Assembly: GCF_001613805.1 (NCBI RefSeq)
Contig: NZ_LPVY01000008.1
Location: 124,001-188,000 of the forward strand
Direction of reading: 5' to 3'
DNA: 64,000 bases
From: Thalassospira lucentensis
Lineage (GTDB): Bacteria; Pseudomonadota; Alphaproteobacteria; Rhodospirillales; Thalassospiraceae
Positions 27,205 through 36,362 of this stretch are shown piece after piece (the stretch's first letter is position 1; every line of letters starts with the position of its first letter). The notes beneath the pieces were generated by a model. That model was not told the DNA's origin and made no database searches. It was given only the letters and a program-made list of their open reading frames with translations. Position numbers and translations under genes: made by a program.

Positions 27205-28080
27205 ATGTCAGACGCTTCCAACCCGATCGTCACCGACGGCCGGGCCGAGGTCGCGTTCAAGCCGGGTTCTGGGTCCGGGTATCAACCGGGTTTTGCCGCA
27301 CTCGATCATCTTTATTACCGCGATCCGATGAAGATCCTGTTCCCGCGTCCGATGGCCGGGGATCTGGTGACTGCCGTTCTGGTGACGACATCGGGCGGCA
27401 TGGTGGGTGGCGATCATCTGGCATTTGAAGGCCGGGTCAGGGCAGGTGCATCCGCCCTGTTTACCGCACAGGCCGCCGAAAAGATTTACCGTTCCGCCGG
27501 GCCGGATTGCGTCATGTCGGTTGATCTGGCGGCCGAAGATAACGGCTGGCTGGAATGGCTGCCGCATGAAACCATTCTGTTTGAGCAGGCGCGTCTGCGT
27601 CGCAAGACGAAGGTTTCCGTTACCGGTTCGGGGCAGGTGATGGCCGGTGAAATCATGGTGTTTGGCCGCCTTGCGCGCGGCGAGGTTTTCGCAACCGGTC
27701 TGGCACGTGATGCATGGGATGTCTCGATTGACGGGCGGCCTGTCTGGCGCGATGCGCTGCATCTGGAAGGTGATGTTTTGCGCATGCTTGATCATCCCGC
27801 AGCCTTTGATGGGGCGCGGGCGGCGGCGACCGCCATTCTGGTCGGGCAGGGTGCCGAAGAAAAACTTGATATTGCCCGCGATTGTCTGGCGCGCGCATCC
27901 GACGGTTTGATGGAAACGGATGTGTTGTGCGCGGCAACCGCGACGAAGGGAATTGTGATCACGCGTTTCATGGCGCGTGATCCGATGAAATTGCGCCGGG
28001 TTTACGGCGCGTGGTGGAAACAGTTCCGCCATGAAACACGCGGACTTCCGGCGCGGCTGCCGCGTCTTTGGGAAATTTAG
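27205..28080 (+). CDS. ureD: Urease accessory protein UreD
   Basis: Part of the UreDFG complex that loads nickel into urease. The 291 residues contain the UreD core: DGRAEVAFK, LVTTSGGMVGGDHL, FTAQAAEKIYRS and the HETILFEQARLRRKT stretch. ATG at 27205 is chosen because it lies about 10 residues before the conserved core and AAGGCGG is 8 nt upstream. A GTG at 27121 would add a non-conserved leader. It heads ureDABCEFG; ureA follows after 9 nt. Confidence 0.92.
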   Translation: MSDASNPIVTDGRAEVAFKPGSGSGYQPGFAALDHLYYRDPMKILFPRPMAGDLVTAVLVTTSGGMVGGDHLAFEGRVRAGASALFTAQAAEKIYRSAGPDCVMSVDLAAEDNGWLEWLPHETILFEQARLRRKTKVSVTGSGQVMAGEIMVFGRLARGEVFATGLARDAWDVSIDGRPVWRDALHLEGDVLRMLDHPAAFDGARAAATAILVGQGAEEKLDIARDCLARASDGLMETDVLCAATATKGIVITRFMARDPMKLRRVYGAWWKQFRHETRGLPARLPRLWEI

Positions 28081-28089
28081 GAGAACGGC

Positions 28090-28392
28090 ATGAATCTGAC
28101 GCCACGCGAAAAGGACAAATTGCTGGTTTCAATGGCCGCCATGGTGGCGCGACGCCGCCTTGAGCGCGGTGTGAAACTGAACCATCCCGAAGCCATCGCC
28201 CTGATCACGGATTTTGTGGTCGAAGGCGCGCGCGATGGCAAATCGGTTGCCGATCTGATGCGCGACGGGGCGACCGTGATCACGCGCGATCAGGTGATGG
28301 ATGGCATTGCCGAAATGATCCATGAAATTCAGGTCGAAGCGACATTTCCCGACGGGACGAAGCTTGTGACCGTTCACGAACCGATCCGCTAG
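28090..28392 (+). CDS. ureA: Urease gamma subunit UreA
   Basis: Structural subunit, 100 residues, full length, with the typical opening [36 protein letters not shown] and [18 protein letters not shown] near the end. TTAGGAGAACGGC precedes the ATG; the Shine-Dalgarno overlaps the ureD stop. It assembles with UreB and UreC into the trimer of heterotrimers. Confidence 0.97.
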   Translation: MNLTPREKDKLLVSMAAMVARRRLERGVKLNHPEAIALITDFVVEGARDGKSVADLMRDGATVITRDQVMDGIAEMIHEIQVEATFPDGTKLVTVHEPIR

Positions 28393-28408
28393 GTAAAGGA
28401 AACAGGCC

Positions 28409-28720
28409 ATGATTCCAGGTGAAATCATTACCAAAGAAGGCAGCCTGATCCTTAATCAGGATCGCGAAACCAAAACACTGACCGTCGCCAATACCGGGGA
28501 TCGCCCGGTGCAGGTCGGATCGCACTATCATTTTTATGAAACCAATCCGGGTCTTGATTTTGATCGCGAGGCGGCGCGCGGTTTCCGTCTTGATATCCCG
28601 GCGGGCACGGCCGTCCGGTTCGAGCCGGGCCAGACGCGCGAGGTCAATCTGGTGAAATATGCCGGGTCGGGTGTGGTCTATGGCTTTAACGCCAAAATCA
28701 ACGGCAAGCTGGGAGCGTAA
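28409..28720 (+). CDS. ureB: Urease beta subunit UreB
   Basis: Structural subunit, 103 residues: begins MIPGEII, then [16 protein letters not shown] and [15 protein letters not shown], all family hallmarks. AAAGGAAA lies before the ATG. The gene sits 16 nt after ureA and 2 nt before ureC. Separate A and B genes are the usual bacterial arrangement, unlike the fused Helicobacter form. Confidence 0.97.
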   Translation: MIPGEIITKEGSLILNQDRETKTLTVANTGDRPVQVGSHYHFYETNPGLDFDREAARGFRLDIPAGTAVRFEPGQTREVNLVKYAGSGVVYGFNAKINGKLGA

Positions 28721-28722
28721 AA

Positions 28723-30432
28723 ATGGCTTATGAAATTGATCGCGCATCCTATGCCGCCATGTTTGGCCCGACCGTGGGCGACAAGGTTCGTCTGGCTGAT
28801 ACCGATCTTTTGATCGAGGTCGAACAGGATTTCACGATCCTTGGCGAGGAAGTCAAATTCGGTGGCGGCAAGGTCATCCGCGACGGCATGGGCCAGTCGC
28901 AGGCATCGCGCGCCGAGGGATCAGTCGATACCGTGATCACCAACGCGCTGATCCTCGATTATACCGGCATCATCAAGGCCGATATCGGCATTCGCGATGG
29001 CCGTATCGCCGGGGTCGGCAAGGCCGGGAACCCCGATGTGCAGCCCGGTGTCGATATCATCATCGGTCCGGGAACCGAGGTGATTGCCGGCGAAGGCAAT
29101 ATCATCACCGCAGGCGGGATTGACGCCCATATCCACTGGATTTGTCCGCAACAGGTCGAAGATGCGCTGTATTCCGGCGTAACCACGATGCTGGGCGGCG
29201 GGACCGGCCCGGCGGCGGGCACGAACGCCACCACCTGTACGCCCGGCCCGTGGCACATTGCCCGCATGTTGCAGGCAGCTGACGGATTGCCGATGAATAT
29301 CGGTTTCTTTGGCAAGGGTAACGCGACCCTGCCGGGGTCATTGATCGAACAGGTCAAAGCCGGTGTTTGCGGGCTTAAACTGCATGAAGACTGGGGCACG
29401 ACCCCGGCGTCGATTGATACCTGCCTGTCGGTGGCCGATGACCTTGACGTGCAGGTGATGATCCATACCGATACGCTGAATGAAAGCGGCTTTGTCGAAC
29501 ATACCCGTGCATCGTTCAAGGGCCGCACCATCCATACCTTCCACACCGAAGGGGCGGGTGGCGGCCATGCACCCGATATCATCAAGCTGTGCGGCGAGGC
29601 CAACGTTCTGCCAAGTTCGACCAACCCGACACGTCCCTTTACGGTGAACACCATCGACGAGCATCTTGATATGCTGATGGTGTGCCATCACCTTGATCCG
29701 AAAATCCCCGAAGATGTCGCCTTTGCCGAAAGCCGCATTCGCCGTGAAACCATTGCGGCCGAGGATATCCTGCATGACCTTGGCGCGTTTTCGATCATTT
29801 CATCGGACAGTCAGGCCATGGGCCGCGTGGGCGAGGTCATTTCGCGTACCTGGCAGACGGCGGACAAGATGAAAAAGCAGCGCGGCAACCTGTCGGAAGA
29901 CGGGCCGGGGAATGATAATTTCCGTGCCAAGCGTTATGTCGCGAAATACACGATCAACCCGGCAATTGCACAGGGCATTGCATCGCATGTCGGATCAATC
30001 GAGGTCGGCAAGATCGCCGATATCGTGGTCTGGAAACCGATGTTCTTTGGCGTCAAACCCGACATGATCATCAAGGCGGGCATGATTATCGGGGCGGCGA
30101 TGGGGGATCCGAATGCCTCGATCCCGACACCGCAGCCGGTTCATTATCGTCCTATGTTTGGTGCCTATGGTTCGGCATTGTCGAAATCGAGCTTCTCGTT
30201 CGTATCCCAGGCCGGGATCGATGCCGGGATTGCCGCCGAATTTGGTCTGGCAAAGCAGCTTCTGGCGGTTTCGAACACGCGCAATATCGGCAAAAAGGAC
30301 ATGAAGCTGAACGATGCCCTGCCGAAAATGGAAGTCGATCCGGAAACCTATCAGGTTCGTGCAGATGGTGAACTTCTGACCTGTCAGCCGGTTGATCGCG
30401 TGCCGATGGCACAGCGTTACTTCCTGTTCTAG
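28723..30432 (+). CDS. ureC: Urease alpha subunit UreC (catalytic)
   Basis: Hydrolyses urea to ammonia and carbamate. The 569 residues have all expected di-nickel residues: His136 and His138 (DAHIHW), carbamylated Lys219 ([10 protein letters not shown]), His248, His274 and Asp362. Mobile-flap Cys321-His322-His323 is also present. The numbering is two higher than in Klebsiella. It should be active once nickel is loaded by UreDEFG. Urea would come from the adjacent urtABCDE importer and, if the missing allantoate steps exist elsewhere, from purine breakdown. Confidence 0.98.
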   Translation: MAYEIDRASYAAMFGPTVGDKVRLADTDLLIEVEQDFTILGEEVKFGGGKVIRDGMGQSQASRAEGSVDTVITNALILDYTGIIKADIGIRDGRIAGVGKAGNPDVQPGVDIIIGPGTEVIAGEGNIITAGGIDAHIHWICPQQVEDALYSGVTTMLGGGTGPAAGTNATTCTPGPWHIARMLQAADGLPMNIGFFGKGNATLPGSLIEQVKAGVCGLKLHEDWGTTPASIDTCLSVADDLDVQVMIHTDTLNESGFVEHTRASFKGRTIHTFHTEGAGGGHAPDIIKLCGEANVLPSSTNPTRPFTVNTIDEHLDMLMVCHHLDPKIPEDVAFAESRIRRETIAAEDILHDLGAFSIISSDSQAMGRVGEVISRTWQTADKMKKQRGNLSEDGPGNDNFRAKRYVAKYTINPAIAQGIASHVGSIEVGKIADIVVWKPMFFGVKPDMIIKAGMIIGAAMGDPNASIPTPQPVHYRPMFGAYGSALSKSSFSFVSQAGIDAGIAAEFGLAKQLLAVSNTRNIGKKDMKLNDALPKMEVDPETYQVRADGELLTCQPVDRVPMAQRYFLF

Positions 30433-30443
30433 GAGCCCGGATC

Positions 30444-31064
30444 ATGCGTCGCGCGATTGAACATATCCCGGTTAGCCAGTCCGACACATCCGAAGTGCGC
30501 GGTACGGTAACACTTGCCTTTGCCGACCGTCACCGGCGGCGCATCCGGCTGATGGATGATGCCGGGGATGCGTTCCTGCTTGATCTGCCCCATGCGGTGC
30601 GTTTGGGGGATGGCGACCGGTTGCGTCTGGTTGATGGCGGGGTGATCGTGGTGCGTGCGGCTGCCGAGGATGTTCTGACCATCACCTGTTCCGGCCCGAT
30701 TGCGGCGGCCAAAATGGCATGGCATATCGGCAACCGTCATACCCCGCTTCAGGTCTTGAAAGACGGGCGGCTTCGCATCATTGATGATCATGTCATGCGC
30801 GATATGGTGCAGGGGCTGGGCGGTGTTGTTTTCGCCGAAGTCGCCCCGTTTGATCCGCTGAATGGGGCCTATCACGGGCTGGGCGGCGATGGCGGCCACG
30901 GGCATAGCCACGGCAATGATCATTTCGAAGAACCGCATGATCATGGCGATCATAATCATGACCACCGGCATGATCACGGCCATGACCATAGCGATGCGCA
31001 TTCTCACGGGCATTCCCATTCTCATGCGCACGCCCATGCCATCGGGGAGCCGCATGACCACTGA
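30444..31064 (+). CDS. ureE: Urease nickel metallochaperone UreE, His-rich tail
   Basis: Delivers nickel to the urease activation complex. The 206 residues include an N-terminal peptide-binding domain and a metal-binding domain with the conserved HIGNRH near residue 93. From about residue 150 to the end is a long tail extremely rich in His and Asp, roughly 30 histidines in HxH and HD patterns, able to bind many nickel ions. The tail is at the long end for UreE. The last 11 nt overlap ureF. Confidence 0.95.
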   Translation: MRRAIEHIPVSQSDTSEVRGTVTLAFADRHRRRIRLMDDAGDAFLLDLPHAVRLGDGDRLRLVDGGVIVVRAAAEDVLTITCSGPIAAAKMAWHIGNRHTPLQVLKDGRLRIIDDHVMRDMVQGLGGVVFAEVAPFDPLNGAYHGLGGDGGHGHSHGNDHFEEPHDHGDHNHDHRHDHGHDHSDAHSHGHSHSHAHAHAIGEPHDH

Positions 31065-31779
31065 TCTTGATCCCCGTTCCCCCGCCAGCCTGACGCCGGG
31101 TGGTCTGATGCGGTTGATGACATGGCTTAGCCCGTCATTCCCGGTCGGGGCCTATACCTATTCCCACGGTGTCGAATACGCGGTCGAGGATCGCCGGGTC
31201 ATCAGTGCCGAAAGCCTGACAACCTGGATCGAGGGGGTTCTGGAATTCGGTGCCGGGCGGATTGATGCGGTGCTGTTTTGTGCCGCATGGCGCGCGGCGC
31301 GTGCGAGGGATCTGGACGCGCTATTTGATATCGGGGTTGATGCCGATTGCTGGCGCGGGACGGCTGAAATGGCGCTGGAGGCAACGGCACAGGGGCGTGC
31401 CTTTGTCTCGACCGCCCAAAAGGTCTGGGGCGATGGCATTTTGACCCTCTGGGCCAAGCGAATGCGCGAAGATGATCGTCTGCCATCCTATCCGGTTGCG
31501 GTTGGTATTGCCGCGGCCGAGGCGGATGTGCCGCTGCGCGATGCGCTGAGCGCGTTTTTGCACGCGATGGCGGCCAATCTGGTGTCGAGTGCGGTGCGTC
31601 TGGTGCCGTTGGGGCAGACCGATGGCGTGCGGACCCTGGCGTCCCTTGACAAGGCGGTGGCGATGGCGACCGAAACTGCGATGAATACCGATCCGGTCAA
31701 TCTGGGGGCGGCTGCCCCGATGGTTGACTGGACGTCGATGAAACACGAAACCCAATATACGAGGCTTTTCAGATCATGA
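31054..31779 (+). CDS. ureF: Urease accessory protein UreF
   Basis: Helical protein that links UreD to UreG. The true start is ATG 31054, inside the end of ureE, with GGGAG five bases upstream; the frame is open much further up only because it reads the His codons of ureE out of frame. The 241 residues show [24 protein letters not shown], the UreF hallmark, and a C-terminal segment near [13 protein letters not shown]. The stop overlaps ureG by 4 nt. Confidence 0.94.
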   Translation: MTTDLDPRSPASLTPGGLMRLMTWLSPSFPVGAYTYSHGVEYAVEDRRVISAESLTTWIEGVLEFGAGRIDAVLFCAAWRAARARDLDALFDIGVDADCWRGTAEMALEATAQGRAFVSTAQKVWGDGILTLWAKRMREDDRLPSYPVAVGIAAAEADVPLRDALSAFLHAMAANLVSSAVRLVPLGQTDGVRTLASLDKAVAMATETAMNTDPVNLGAAAPMVDWTSMKHETQYTRLFRS

Positions 31780-32396
31780 GCTCACCCCTTCGCATTGGTA
31801 TCGGTGGCCCGGTTGGTTCGGGCAAAACCGCCCTTCTGGAACGGCTGTGCAAGGCCATGCGCGACGAGTTCAATATCGCCGCGATCACCAACGATATTTA
31901 CACCCGCGAGGATGCCGAATTCATGACCCGGTCGGGGGCATTGGCCGCGGATCGCATCGCCGGTGTTGAAACGGGTGGCTGCCCGCACACCGCCATTCGC
32001 GAAGATGCATCGATCAACCTTGCCGCGGTCGAGGATATGAGCGCCAAGCATCCGGGGCTTGAGGCGATCTTTATTGAATCGGGTGGCGATAACCTCTCGG
32101 CGACATTTTCGCCGGAACTGGCCGATATCACCATCTATGTCATCGATGTTTCGGCCGGCGACAAAATCCCGCGTAAAGGGGGGCCGGGCATTACGCGGTC
32201 CGATCTGCTGGTGATCAACAAAACCGATCTCGCACCGCTTGTCGGGGCCGATCTGGGGGTGATGGACCGCGATGCCAGAAAAATGCGCGGCACCCGTCCG
32301 TTCCTGTTTACGAATCTGAAGGCGATGGATGGCCTTGAAGACGTCAAGAATTTCATCATCGAGACAGGGGGGCTCCGTCAATCCGCTGCGTCCTGA
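31776..32396 (+). CDS. ureG: Urease accessory GTPase UreG
   Basis: SIMIBI GTPase powering nickel insertion. The 206 residues have a P-loop GGPVGSGKT at 10-18, [12 protein letters not shown], the metal-binding CPH motif ([11 protein letters not shown]), [15 protein letters not shown] and NKTDLAP for guanine recognition. It ends the ure cluster; a GC hairpin follows at 32437. Confidence 0.97.
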   Translation: MSSPLRIGIGGPVGSGKTALLERLCKAMRDEFNIAAITNDIYTREDAEFMTRSGALAADRIAGVETGGCPHTAIREDASINLAAVEDMSAKHPGLEAIFIESGGDNLSATFSPELADITIYVIDVSAGDKIPRKGGPGITRSDLLVINKTDLAPLVGADLGVMDRDARKMRGTRPFLFTNLKAMDGLEDVKNFIIETGGLRQSAAS

Positions 32397-32436
32397 TGGG
32401 GATCTGGGCGCAATAATACCGGATGACGGGAGCACA

Positions 32437-32465
32437 CAGGCCCGGCCTGAAAATGGCCGGGCCTG
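32437..32465 (+). terminator. GC hairpin after ureG
   Basis: CAGGCCCGGCC (32437-32447) and GGCCGGGCCTG (32455-32465) form an 11-bp perfect stem around a 7-nt loop. It lacks a T run but is very stable and lies 40 bp after the last urease gene, so it probably marks the 3' end of the ure transcript. Confidence 0.6.
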
Positions 32466-32541
32466 AACTATTTGGTCGGATGGTGGAGCACGGACGATAG
32501 CCTGCGGGCAGGCTGCATATAAAACTTTTTTCAAAAAGTTC

Positions 32542-32640
32542 TTGATTTGTTCTTTTATTTGTGGCATAAAAGAAAAGTCAACGGGAGAAAAGCACCCGGA
32601 CCGAAACCCGCGAGGCCTTGAGCCTCGCGGGTTTTTGCGT
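32542..32640 (+). ncRNA. Candidate small RNA with terminator
   Basis: A promoter-like pair, TTGATT (32542-32547) and CATAAA (32565-32570) with 17-nt spacing, is followed by about 60 nt ending in a strong Rho-independent terminator. Its stem is ACCCGCGAGGC (32606-32616) with GCCTCGCGGGT (32622-32632), followed by TTTT. No credible coding frame lies between. The alternative is that this is only a remnant terminator. Confidence is low without expression data. Confidence 0.3.
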
Positions 32641-32923
32641 TTGGGGCCGGATGAAAGAGGTGATCAGGATGCAGCGGGAAAGATACAGGCAGGGCGGCGG
32701 GATGCTCCGCAGGATATGGGTCGGCGGATGGCGGAGCCATTACGGCGGTATTCTGCCTGATGACTAAGGCCGAGGACTAAGGGGGCTAACCCGGTCATTT
32801 GTCATGACGGGAGAGGTGCGTGCTTTTGGAAAAGGAGCGTTGAATTTGCCGGGAGCGGCAGCGATGGCAGCAGCGGGCAGCGGTGATCTGTGACCCGACG
32901 ATGGTGGACCGGTGGGGCCCGTG

Positions 32924-33352
32924 CGCCCGAAGTGTGTCCGGGCTTCATCGGTTGCCGGAAATGTCGGCATGGCCGGGATTGACCGGAGCGGGTAGTGGGC
33001 CAGAAGGCCGTCTGTTGGCGAGGATGGCGAACGCCCGAAATGTGTCTGGGCTCCATCGGTTGCGGGAAGACCGCCATTGTCGAAAGTGACCGGAGCGAGG
33101 GGTAAGCCCGGAGACCGTCTGTTGGCGAGGATGGCAGACGCCTGAGGTGTGTCCGGGCTTCGTCGGTTGCCGGAAATGTCGACATGGCCGAAGTGATCGG
33201 AGCGGGCCGTGAGCCCGAAGGCCGTCTGCTGGTGAAGCTGGCAGACGCCGGAAGTTTGTCCGGGCTTCATCGGTTGCGAGAAGGCCGCCATTGCCGAAAG
33301 TGACCGAAGTCGGCAGGGGGTCCGAAGGCCGTTTGTCGATGAGGATGGTAAA
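32924..33352. repeat. Four imperfect tandem repeats of about 107 bp
   Basis: Four units start at 32924, 33032, 33139 and 33246 (lengths 108, 107, 107, about 107). Each has the order CGCCnGAAGTGTGTCCGGGC, a C/T-variable CATCGGTTGC, a GAAATGTCG or GAAGnCCGCC block, GTGACCGGAGCG, and GAAGGCCGTCTGTTGGCGAG. Reading frames stay open on both strands only because the repeats are GC-rich. The unit length is not a multiple of three, so one frame cannot encode a constant repeat. The flanks from 32641 to 32923 show nothing else recognisable. Confidence 0.85.
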
Positions 33353-33356
33353 TTAA

Positions 33357-33421
33357 ATGCGCAACTTATGGGTTGCGTATTGGGATGTTGCATGTCAGAT
33401 TAAATGCAACCGGGAGGTTGC
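33357..33421 (+). promoter_or_regulatory. Two matched operator dyads before the SRPBCC-arsR pair
   Basis: GCAAC-N6-GTTGC occurs twice: at 33361-33376 (extended arms ATGCGCAAC/GTTGCGTAT) and at 33406-33421, centres 45 bp apart. The second covers the Shine-Dalgarno GGGAGG of the next gene. Two copies of one dyad directly upstream of an operon that encodes an ArsR repressor suggest autoregulatory operators. Confidence 0.55.
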
Positions 33422-33424
33422 TTA

Positions 33425-33871
33425 ATGACCAATAGCATTGAAAAGAAAATCGAGATCAACGCTCCGCGCCAGCGTGTCTGGAGGGCCTTGACGGATCACA
33501 GGCAATTCGGAACATGGTTTGGTGTGAATATCAAAGATGCCTTTGTCGTCGGGCAGGTTTCAAATGGCCAGATCACGATTGAGGGCTTCACGCATGTGAA
33601 ATGGCAATCGACCATCAAGGCGATGGAGGAACCGGCCTATTTTGCCTATACGTGGCATCCCTATGCGATTGAGCCGGAGGTGGATTACAGCAGGGAGCCG
33701 GAAACGCTCGTCGAATTCTGGCTTGAAGAAAAAGCGGGGGTGACACGGGTGACCGTGCGTGAAACCGGCTTTGACAAACTGCCAGCACACCGTCTTTCGG
33801 CTGCCTTGCAGGCCAACACAAATGGCTGGGCGTTCCAGTTGGAAAATATCAGGAAATATGTCGAAAACTGA
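33425..33871 (+). CDS. SRPBCC/AHSA1-family ligand-binding protein
   Basis: A 148-residue START-like (AHSA1) protein that opens IEKKIEINAPRQRVWRALTDH, the standard first strand and helix of the fold, and ends with a long C-terminal helix (GWAFQLENIRKYVEN). Members bind small hydrophobic ligands or act as enzymes; the ligand here is unknown. ATG at 33425 follows GGGAGG. The 3' end overlaps the arsR gene by 14 nt, the common SRPBCC-ArsR pairing in which the regulator controls its partner. Confidence 0.9.
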   Translation: MTNSIEKKIEINAPRQRVWRALTDHRQFGTWFGVNIKDAFVVGQVSNGQITIEGFTHVKWQSTIKAMEEPAYFAYTWHPYAIEPEVDYSREPETLVEFWLEEKAGVTRVTVRETGFDKLPAHRLSAALQANTNGWAFQLENIRKYVEN

Positions 33872-34217
33872 AAATCACATGCCGGGATCTGCTGGCGATC
33901 CGGGTTTCGCCGAAATCTTTGCTGCTTTGGGCGACCCGACCCGGCTGGCGATCTTTGATCGGCTGTCGGATGGGCAGGCACGGTCAATCGCATCGCTTTC
34001 CAATGACGCGGACATGACCCGGCAGGCCGTGACGAAACATTTGCGCGTGCTTGAAATGGCGGGGCTGGTCGAAAGTCATCGGATCGGGCGTGAAAGCCGA
34101 TATGCTTTTTGCCCGGATCGGTTGGCCCTTGCACGTGCGTGGCTTGACCATGTTGCGGGGCGCTGGGATTCTGCCCTGATGCGGCTTAAATCATTTGCCG
34201 AACAAAGCAGCGATTAA
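33858..34217 (+). CDS. ArsR/SmtB-family transcriptional regulator
   Basis: A 119-residue winged-helix repressor: FAALGDPTRLAIFDRLSDG, recognition helix region DADMTRQAVTKHLRVLEMAGLV (about 50-71) and a wing around GRESRYAF. It lacks the classic metal-binding ELCVCDL motif, so it is probably not a metal sensor. It fits the group paired with SRPBCC proteins. ATG at 33858 with AGGAA upstream gives a 14-nt overlap with the preceding gene. It likely binds the two GCAAC-N6-GTTGC dyads upstream. Confidence 0.9.
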   Translation: MSKTENHMPGSAGDPGFAEIFAALGDPTRLAIFDRLSDGQARSIASLSNDADMTRQAVTKHLRVLEMAGLVESHRIGRESRYAFCPDRLALARAWLDHVAGRWDSALMRLKSFAEQSSD

Positions 34218-34264
34218 TCCGCGACAAGTTTTTGAAACCGAAAACCTATTTGGCGATCCTTATC

Positions 34265-34291
34265 TCATTCCGGTAGGAATGACGCGTCATT
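34265..34291. promoter_or_regulatory. Overlapping palindromes upstream of bioY
   Basis: TCATTCC-N4-GGAATGA (34265-34282) runs into a perfect 14-bp palindrome, AATGACGCGTCATT (34278-34291), about 70 bp before bioY. They share the sequence AATGA and could be alternative sites for one regulator. It does not match the BioR consensus TTATCTATAA beyond a TTATCT half at 34260. The function is unknown. Confidence 0.4.
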
Positions 34292-34360
34292 TTCCTTGGC
34301 GGTCTGCGGTTTTGGCGCTATCCCTTCGCCGGGGAGAACGGAAGTAAGGATCGTAAAATC

Positions 34361-34909
34361 ATGAACACAAAAGATATCGTCTATATCGCGCTGTTTGCCG
34401 CTGTGACTGCCGTGCTTGGGTTGTTTCCACCCATCACCCTGCCGATTACCGGGGTGCCGGTGACCGCGCAATCGCTGGGGCCGATGCTGGCCGGGGCAAT
34501 TTTGGGGGCGCGTCGTGGCGGGCTTTCGATCCTGCTGTTTGTTGTGCTGGTTGCGCTTGGCCTGCCGCTTCTGTCGGGTGGTCGCGGTGGTTTTGGCGTT
34601 CTTCTGGGGGCGACGGGGGGCTTTATCGTTGGCTGGGTGATTTCAGCCTTTGTGATCGGCCTGCTGATTGAAAAATTCTGGGACAGGCTGAATGTCGTTA
34701 ACGCGGCATTGTCGATCGCGATTGGCGGGATTGTTGTTCTGTATGCGATTGGCAATCTTTGGGTCAGCATCGTTGTTGAAATCAGTTACTGGCAGGCGAC
34801 CGTTGGTGCCGCACCGTTCCTGATTGGCGATGTGATCAAGGTTGCGATTGCGACGGCGGCCTGCATGGCGGTCCGGCGCGCCTATCCCTTGATTTCCAGG
34901 GCACGCTAG
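34361..34909 (+). CDS. bioY: Biotin ECF transporter S component BioY
   Basis: Membrane protein that binds biotin. The 182 residues hold about six helices, with the BioY signature [23 protein letters not shown] and [22 protein letters not shown]. It leads bioY-bioM-bioN, the classic alphaproteobacterial dedicated biotin transporter. The 60-nt gap to bioM carries no strong terminator. Confidence 0.95.
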   Translation: MNTKDIVYIALFAAVTAVLGLFPPITLPITGVPVTAQSLGPMLAGAILGARRGGLSILLFVVLVALGLPLLSGGRGGFGVLLGATGGFIVGWVISAFVIGLLIEKFWDRLNVVNAALSIAIGGIVVLYAIGNLWVSIVVEISYWQATVGAAPFLIGDVIKVAIATAACMAVRRAYPLISRAR

Positions 34910-34983
34910 GTTTTGATGGGGCGCGATCCGAAGATCGCGCCTTTTGCTGTTATTCCCTGTCTGAAATTTTGCGTCGGGTGCCG

Positions 34984-35658
34984 ATGATCACGCTTGAAAA
35001 TGTCACCGTGGAATTTGATCAGTGCCGGGTGCTTGACGATATTTCACTGTCACTTTCCGAAAAGCGGATCGGGATTGTCGGGGCCAATGGATCGGGTAAA
35101 AGCACGTTTGTCCGGCTTTTGAACGGTCTTCAGGTGGCATCGTCGGGGACTGTGCGGGTCGATGATTTCGATGCCGCCAAGGACGGGCGCAAATTGCGCC
35201 GCCATGTCGGCTTTGTCTTTCAGAACCCGGATAACCAGATCGTCTATCCGGTGGTCGAAGAAGACATCGCCTTTGGCCTGAAGGCGCTTAAACTGCCCAA
35301 GGACGAGATTGATCGTCGTATCGACGAGGTTCTGGCGCGATATGGCCTGTCGGATTTCAAAACCCATCCCAGCCATTTGTTAAGCGGGGGGCAGAAGCAG
35401 CTTCTGGCGATTTCCGGTGTGCTGGTGATGGCGCCGCGTTACATCATCTTTGACGAGCCGACCACGCTGCTTGACCTGCGCAATCGCAACCGGGTCGAAC
35501 GCGCGATTGCCGAACTGGATCAGACCGTCATCACCGTTTCCCATGACCTTGATCTGATTGCCGGTTATGACCGGGTGCTGGTGTTTGAAAATGGCCGGAT
35601 CGCCTGTGACGATGTCCCGGCCATCGCCATCCCCCGTTATCGGGAGATGATGGCGTGA
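34984..35658 (+). CDS. bioM: Biotin ECF transporter ATPase BioM
   Basis: ATPase of the tripartite biotin transporter, 224 residues: Walker [10 protein letters not shown] at 33-41, Q-loop [22 protein letters not shown] (the long ECF-type Q helix), signature LSGGQKQL and Walker [16 protein letters not shown] at 34984 is preferred over an upstream TTG at 34969. The stop overlaps bioN by 4 nt. Confidence 0.93.
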   Translation: MITLENVTVEFDQCRVLDDISLSLSEKRIGIVGANGSGKSTFVRLLNGLQVASSGTVRVDDFDAAKDGRKLRRHVGFVFQNPDNQIVYPVVEEDIAFGLKALKLPKDEIDRRIDEVLARYGLSDFKTHPSHLLSGGQKQLLAISGVLVMAPRYIIFDEPTTLLDLRNRNRVERAIAELDQTVITVSHDLDLIAGYDRVLVFENGRIACDDVPAIAIPRYREMMA

Positions 35659-36257
35659 TTGCCGGACTTTACATCGATGGCAATTCCGCCCTGCACCGGG
35701 CGGCAGCGGGGTTAAAGGTGCTTGCCCTTATCCTGCTGGGGACCGGTGTTTTTCTGATCCCTGACTGGCCGGTTCTGGCGGTGGTGCTGGTGACGGTTTT
35801 TGTTCTGTATCCGGCGTCGGGTTTTGGCCCCGGCATCCTGTGGGCGCAGATCAGGCCGATATTGTGGTTGCTGGCGCTGTTCTTTGCCGTGCAGCTTTGG
35901 CTCAATGACTGGCAGGCGGGGCTTGTGGTGATTTTCCGGCTAGCCGCAATTGTTACCTTCGCCGGGCTTGTCACCCTGACGACCAGAACATCCGACATGC
36001 TGGCCGCGCTGGAACGGGCGATGAGGCCGCTGGCGCGGTTTGGGGTGAACCCGGAAAAGGTCAGTCTGGCCTTTTCGATGGTGTTGCGATTTATTCCGGT
36101 GATTGCGCAAATCGGTCATGAAATCCGCGATGCGCAACGCGCACGCGGGCTTGATAAATCGGTGCTGGCGCTTGTCGTGCCGCTGATCATCCGCACGCTT
36201 AAAACGGCGGACGATGTCGCCGATGCCATTGATGCGCGCAGCTTTGACCCGGATTAA
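35655..36257 (+). CDS. bioN: Biotin ECF transporter transmembrane component BioN
   Basis: EcfT-type coupling protein, 200 residues, with about five membrane helices and the cytoplasmic coupling motif ARG ([10 protein letters not shown]) that docks on the ATPase. The GTG start overlaps the bioM stop (GTGA). It completes BioMNY, so the cell can import biotin without relying on a shared energising module. Confidence 0.92.
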   Translation: MIAGLYIDGNSALHRAAAGLKVLALILLGTGVFLIPDWPVLAVVLVTVFVLYPASGFGPGILWAQIRPILWLLALFFAVQLWLNDWQAGLVVIFRLAAIVTFAGLVTLTTRTSDMLAALERAMRPLARFGVNPEKVSLAFSMVLRFIPVIAQIGHEIRDAQRARGLDKSVLALVVPLIIRTLKTADDVADAIDARSFDPD

Positions 36258-36276
36258 GCCTGTTTTCGCATTTCAG

Positions 36277-36321
36277 AAAAAAAGACCCGGCACGCCTACA
36301 GGGACGAGGCGCGTGCCGGGT
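36277..36321 (-). terminator. Terminator of the adhC-fghA unit
   Basis: ACCCGGCACGC (36285-36295) and GCGTGCCGGGT (36311-36321) form an 11-bp stem. Read on the minus strand it is followed by a seven-T run, the form of a Rho-independent terminator. It lies about 40 bp beyond the fghA stop and can also slow readthrough from bioN. Confidence 0.85.
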
Positions 36322-36362
36322 GAAAACCGCTTGGGTGCGGGTTCTGATGCGGTTACCTGATC

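Noticed and set aside
32924-33352. CRISPR array
   Set aside because: Whole units are similar, without short exact repeats alternating with unique spacers, and no cas genes are near.
32764-33393. 209-codon minus-strand frame across the tandem repeats
   Set aside because: Several frames are open here because the repeats are GC-rich. Unit lengths of 107-108 bp shift the frame between units, so no constant repeat peptide is encoded.
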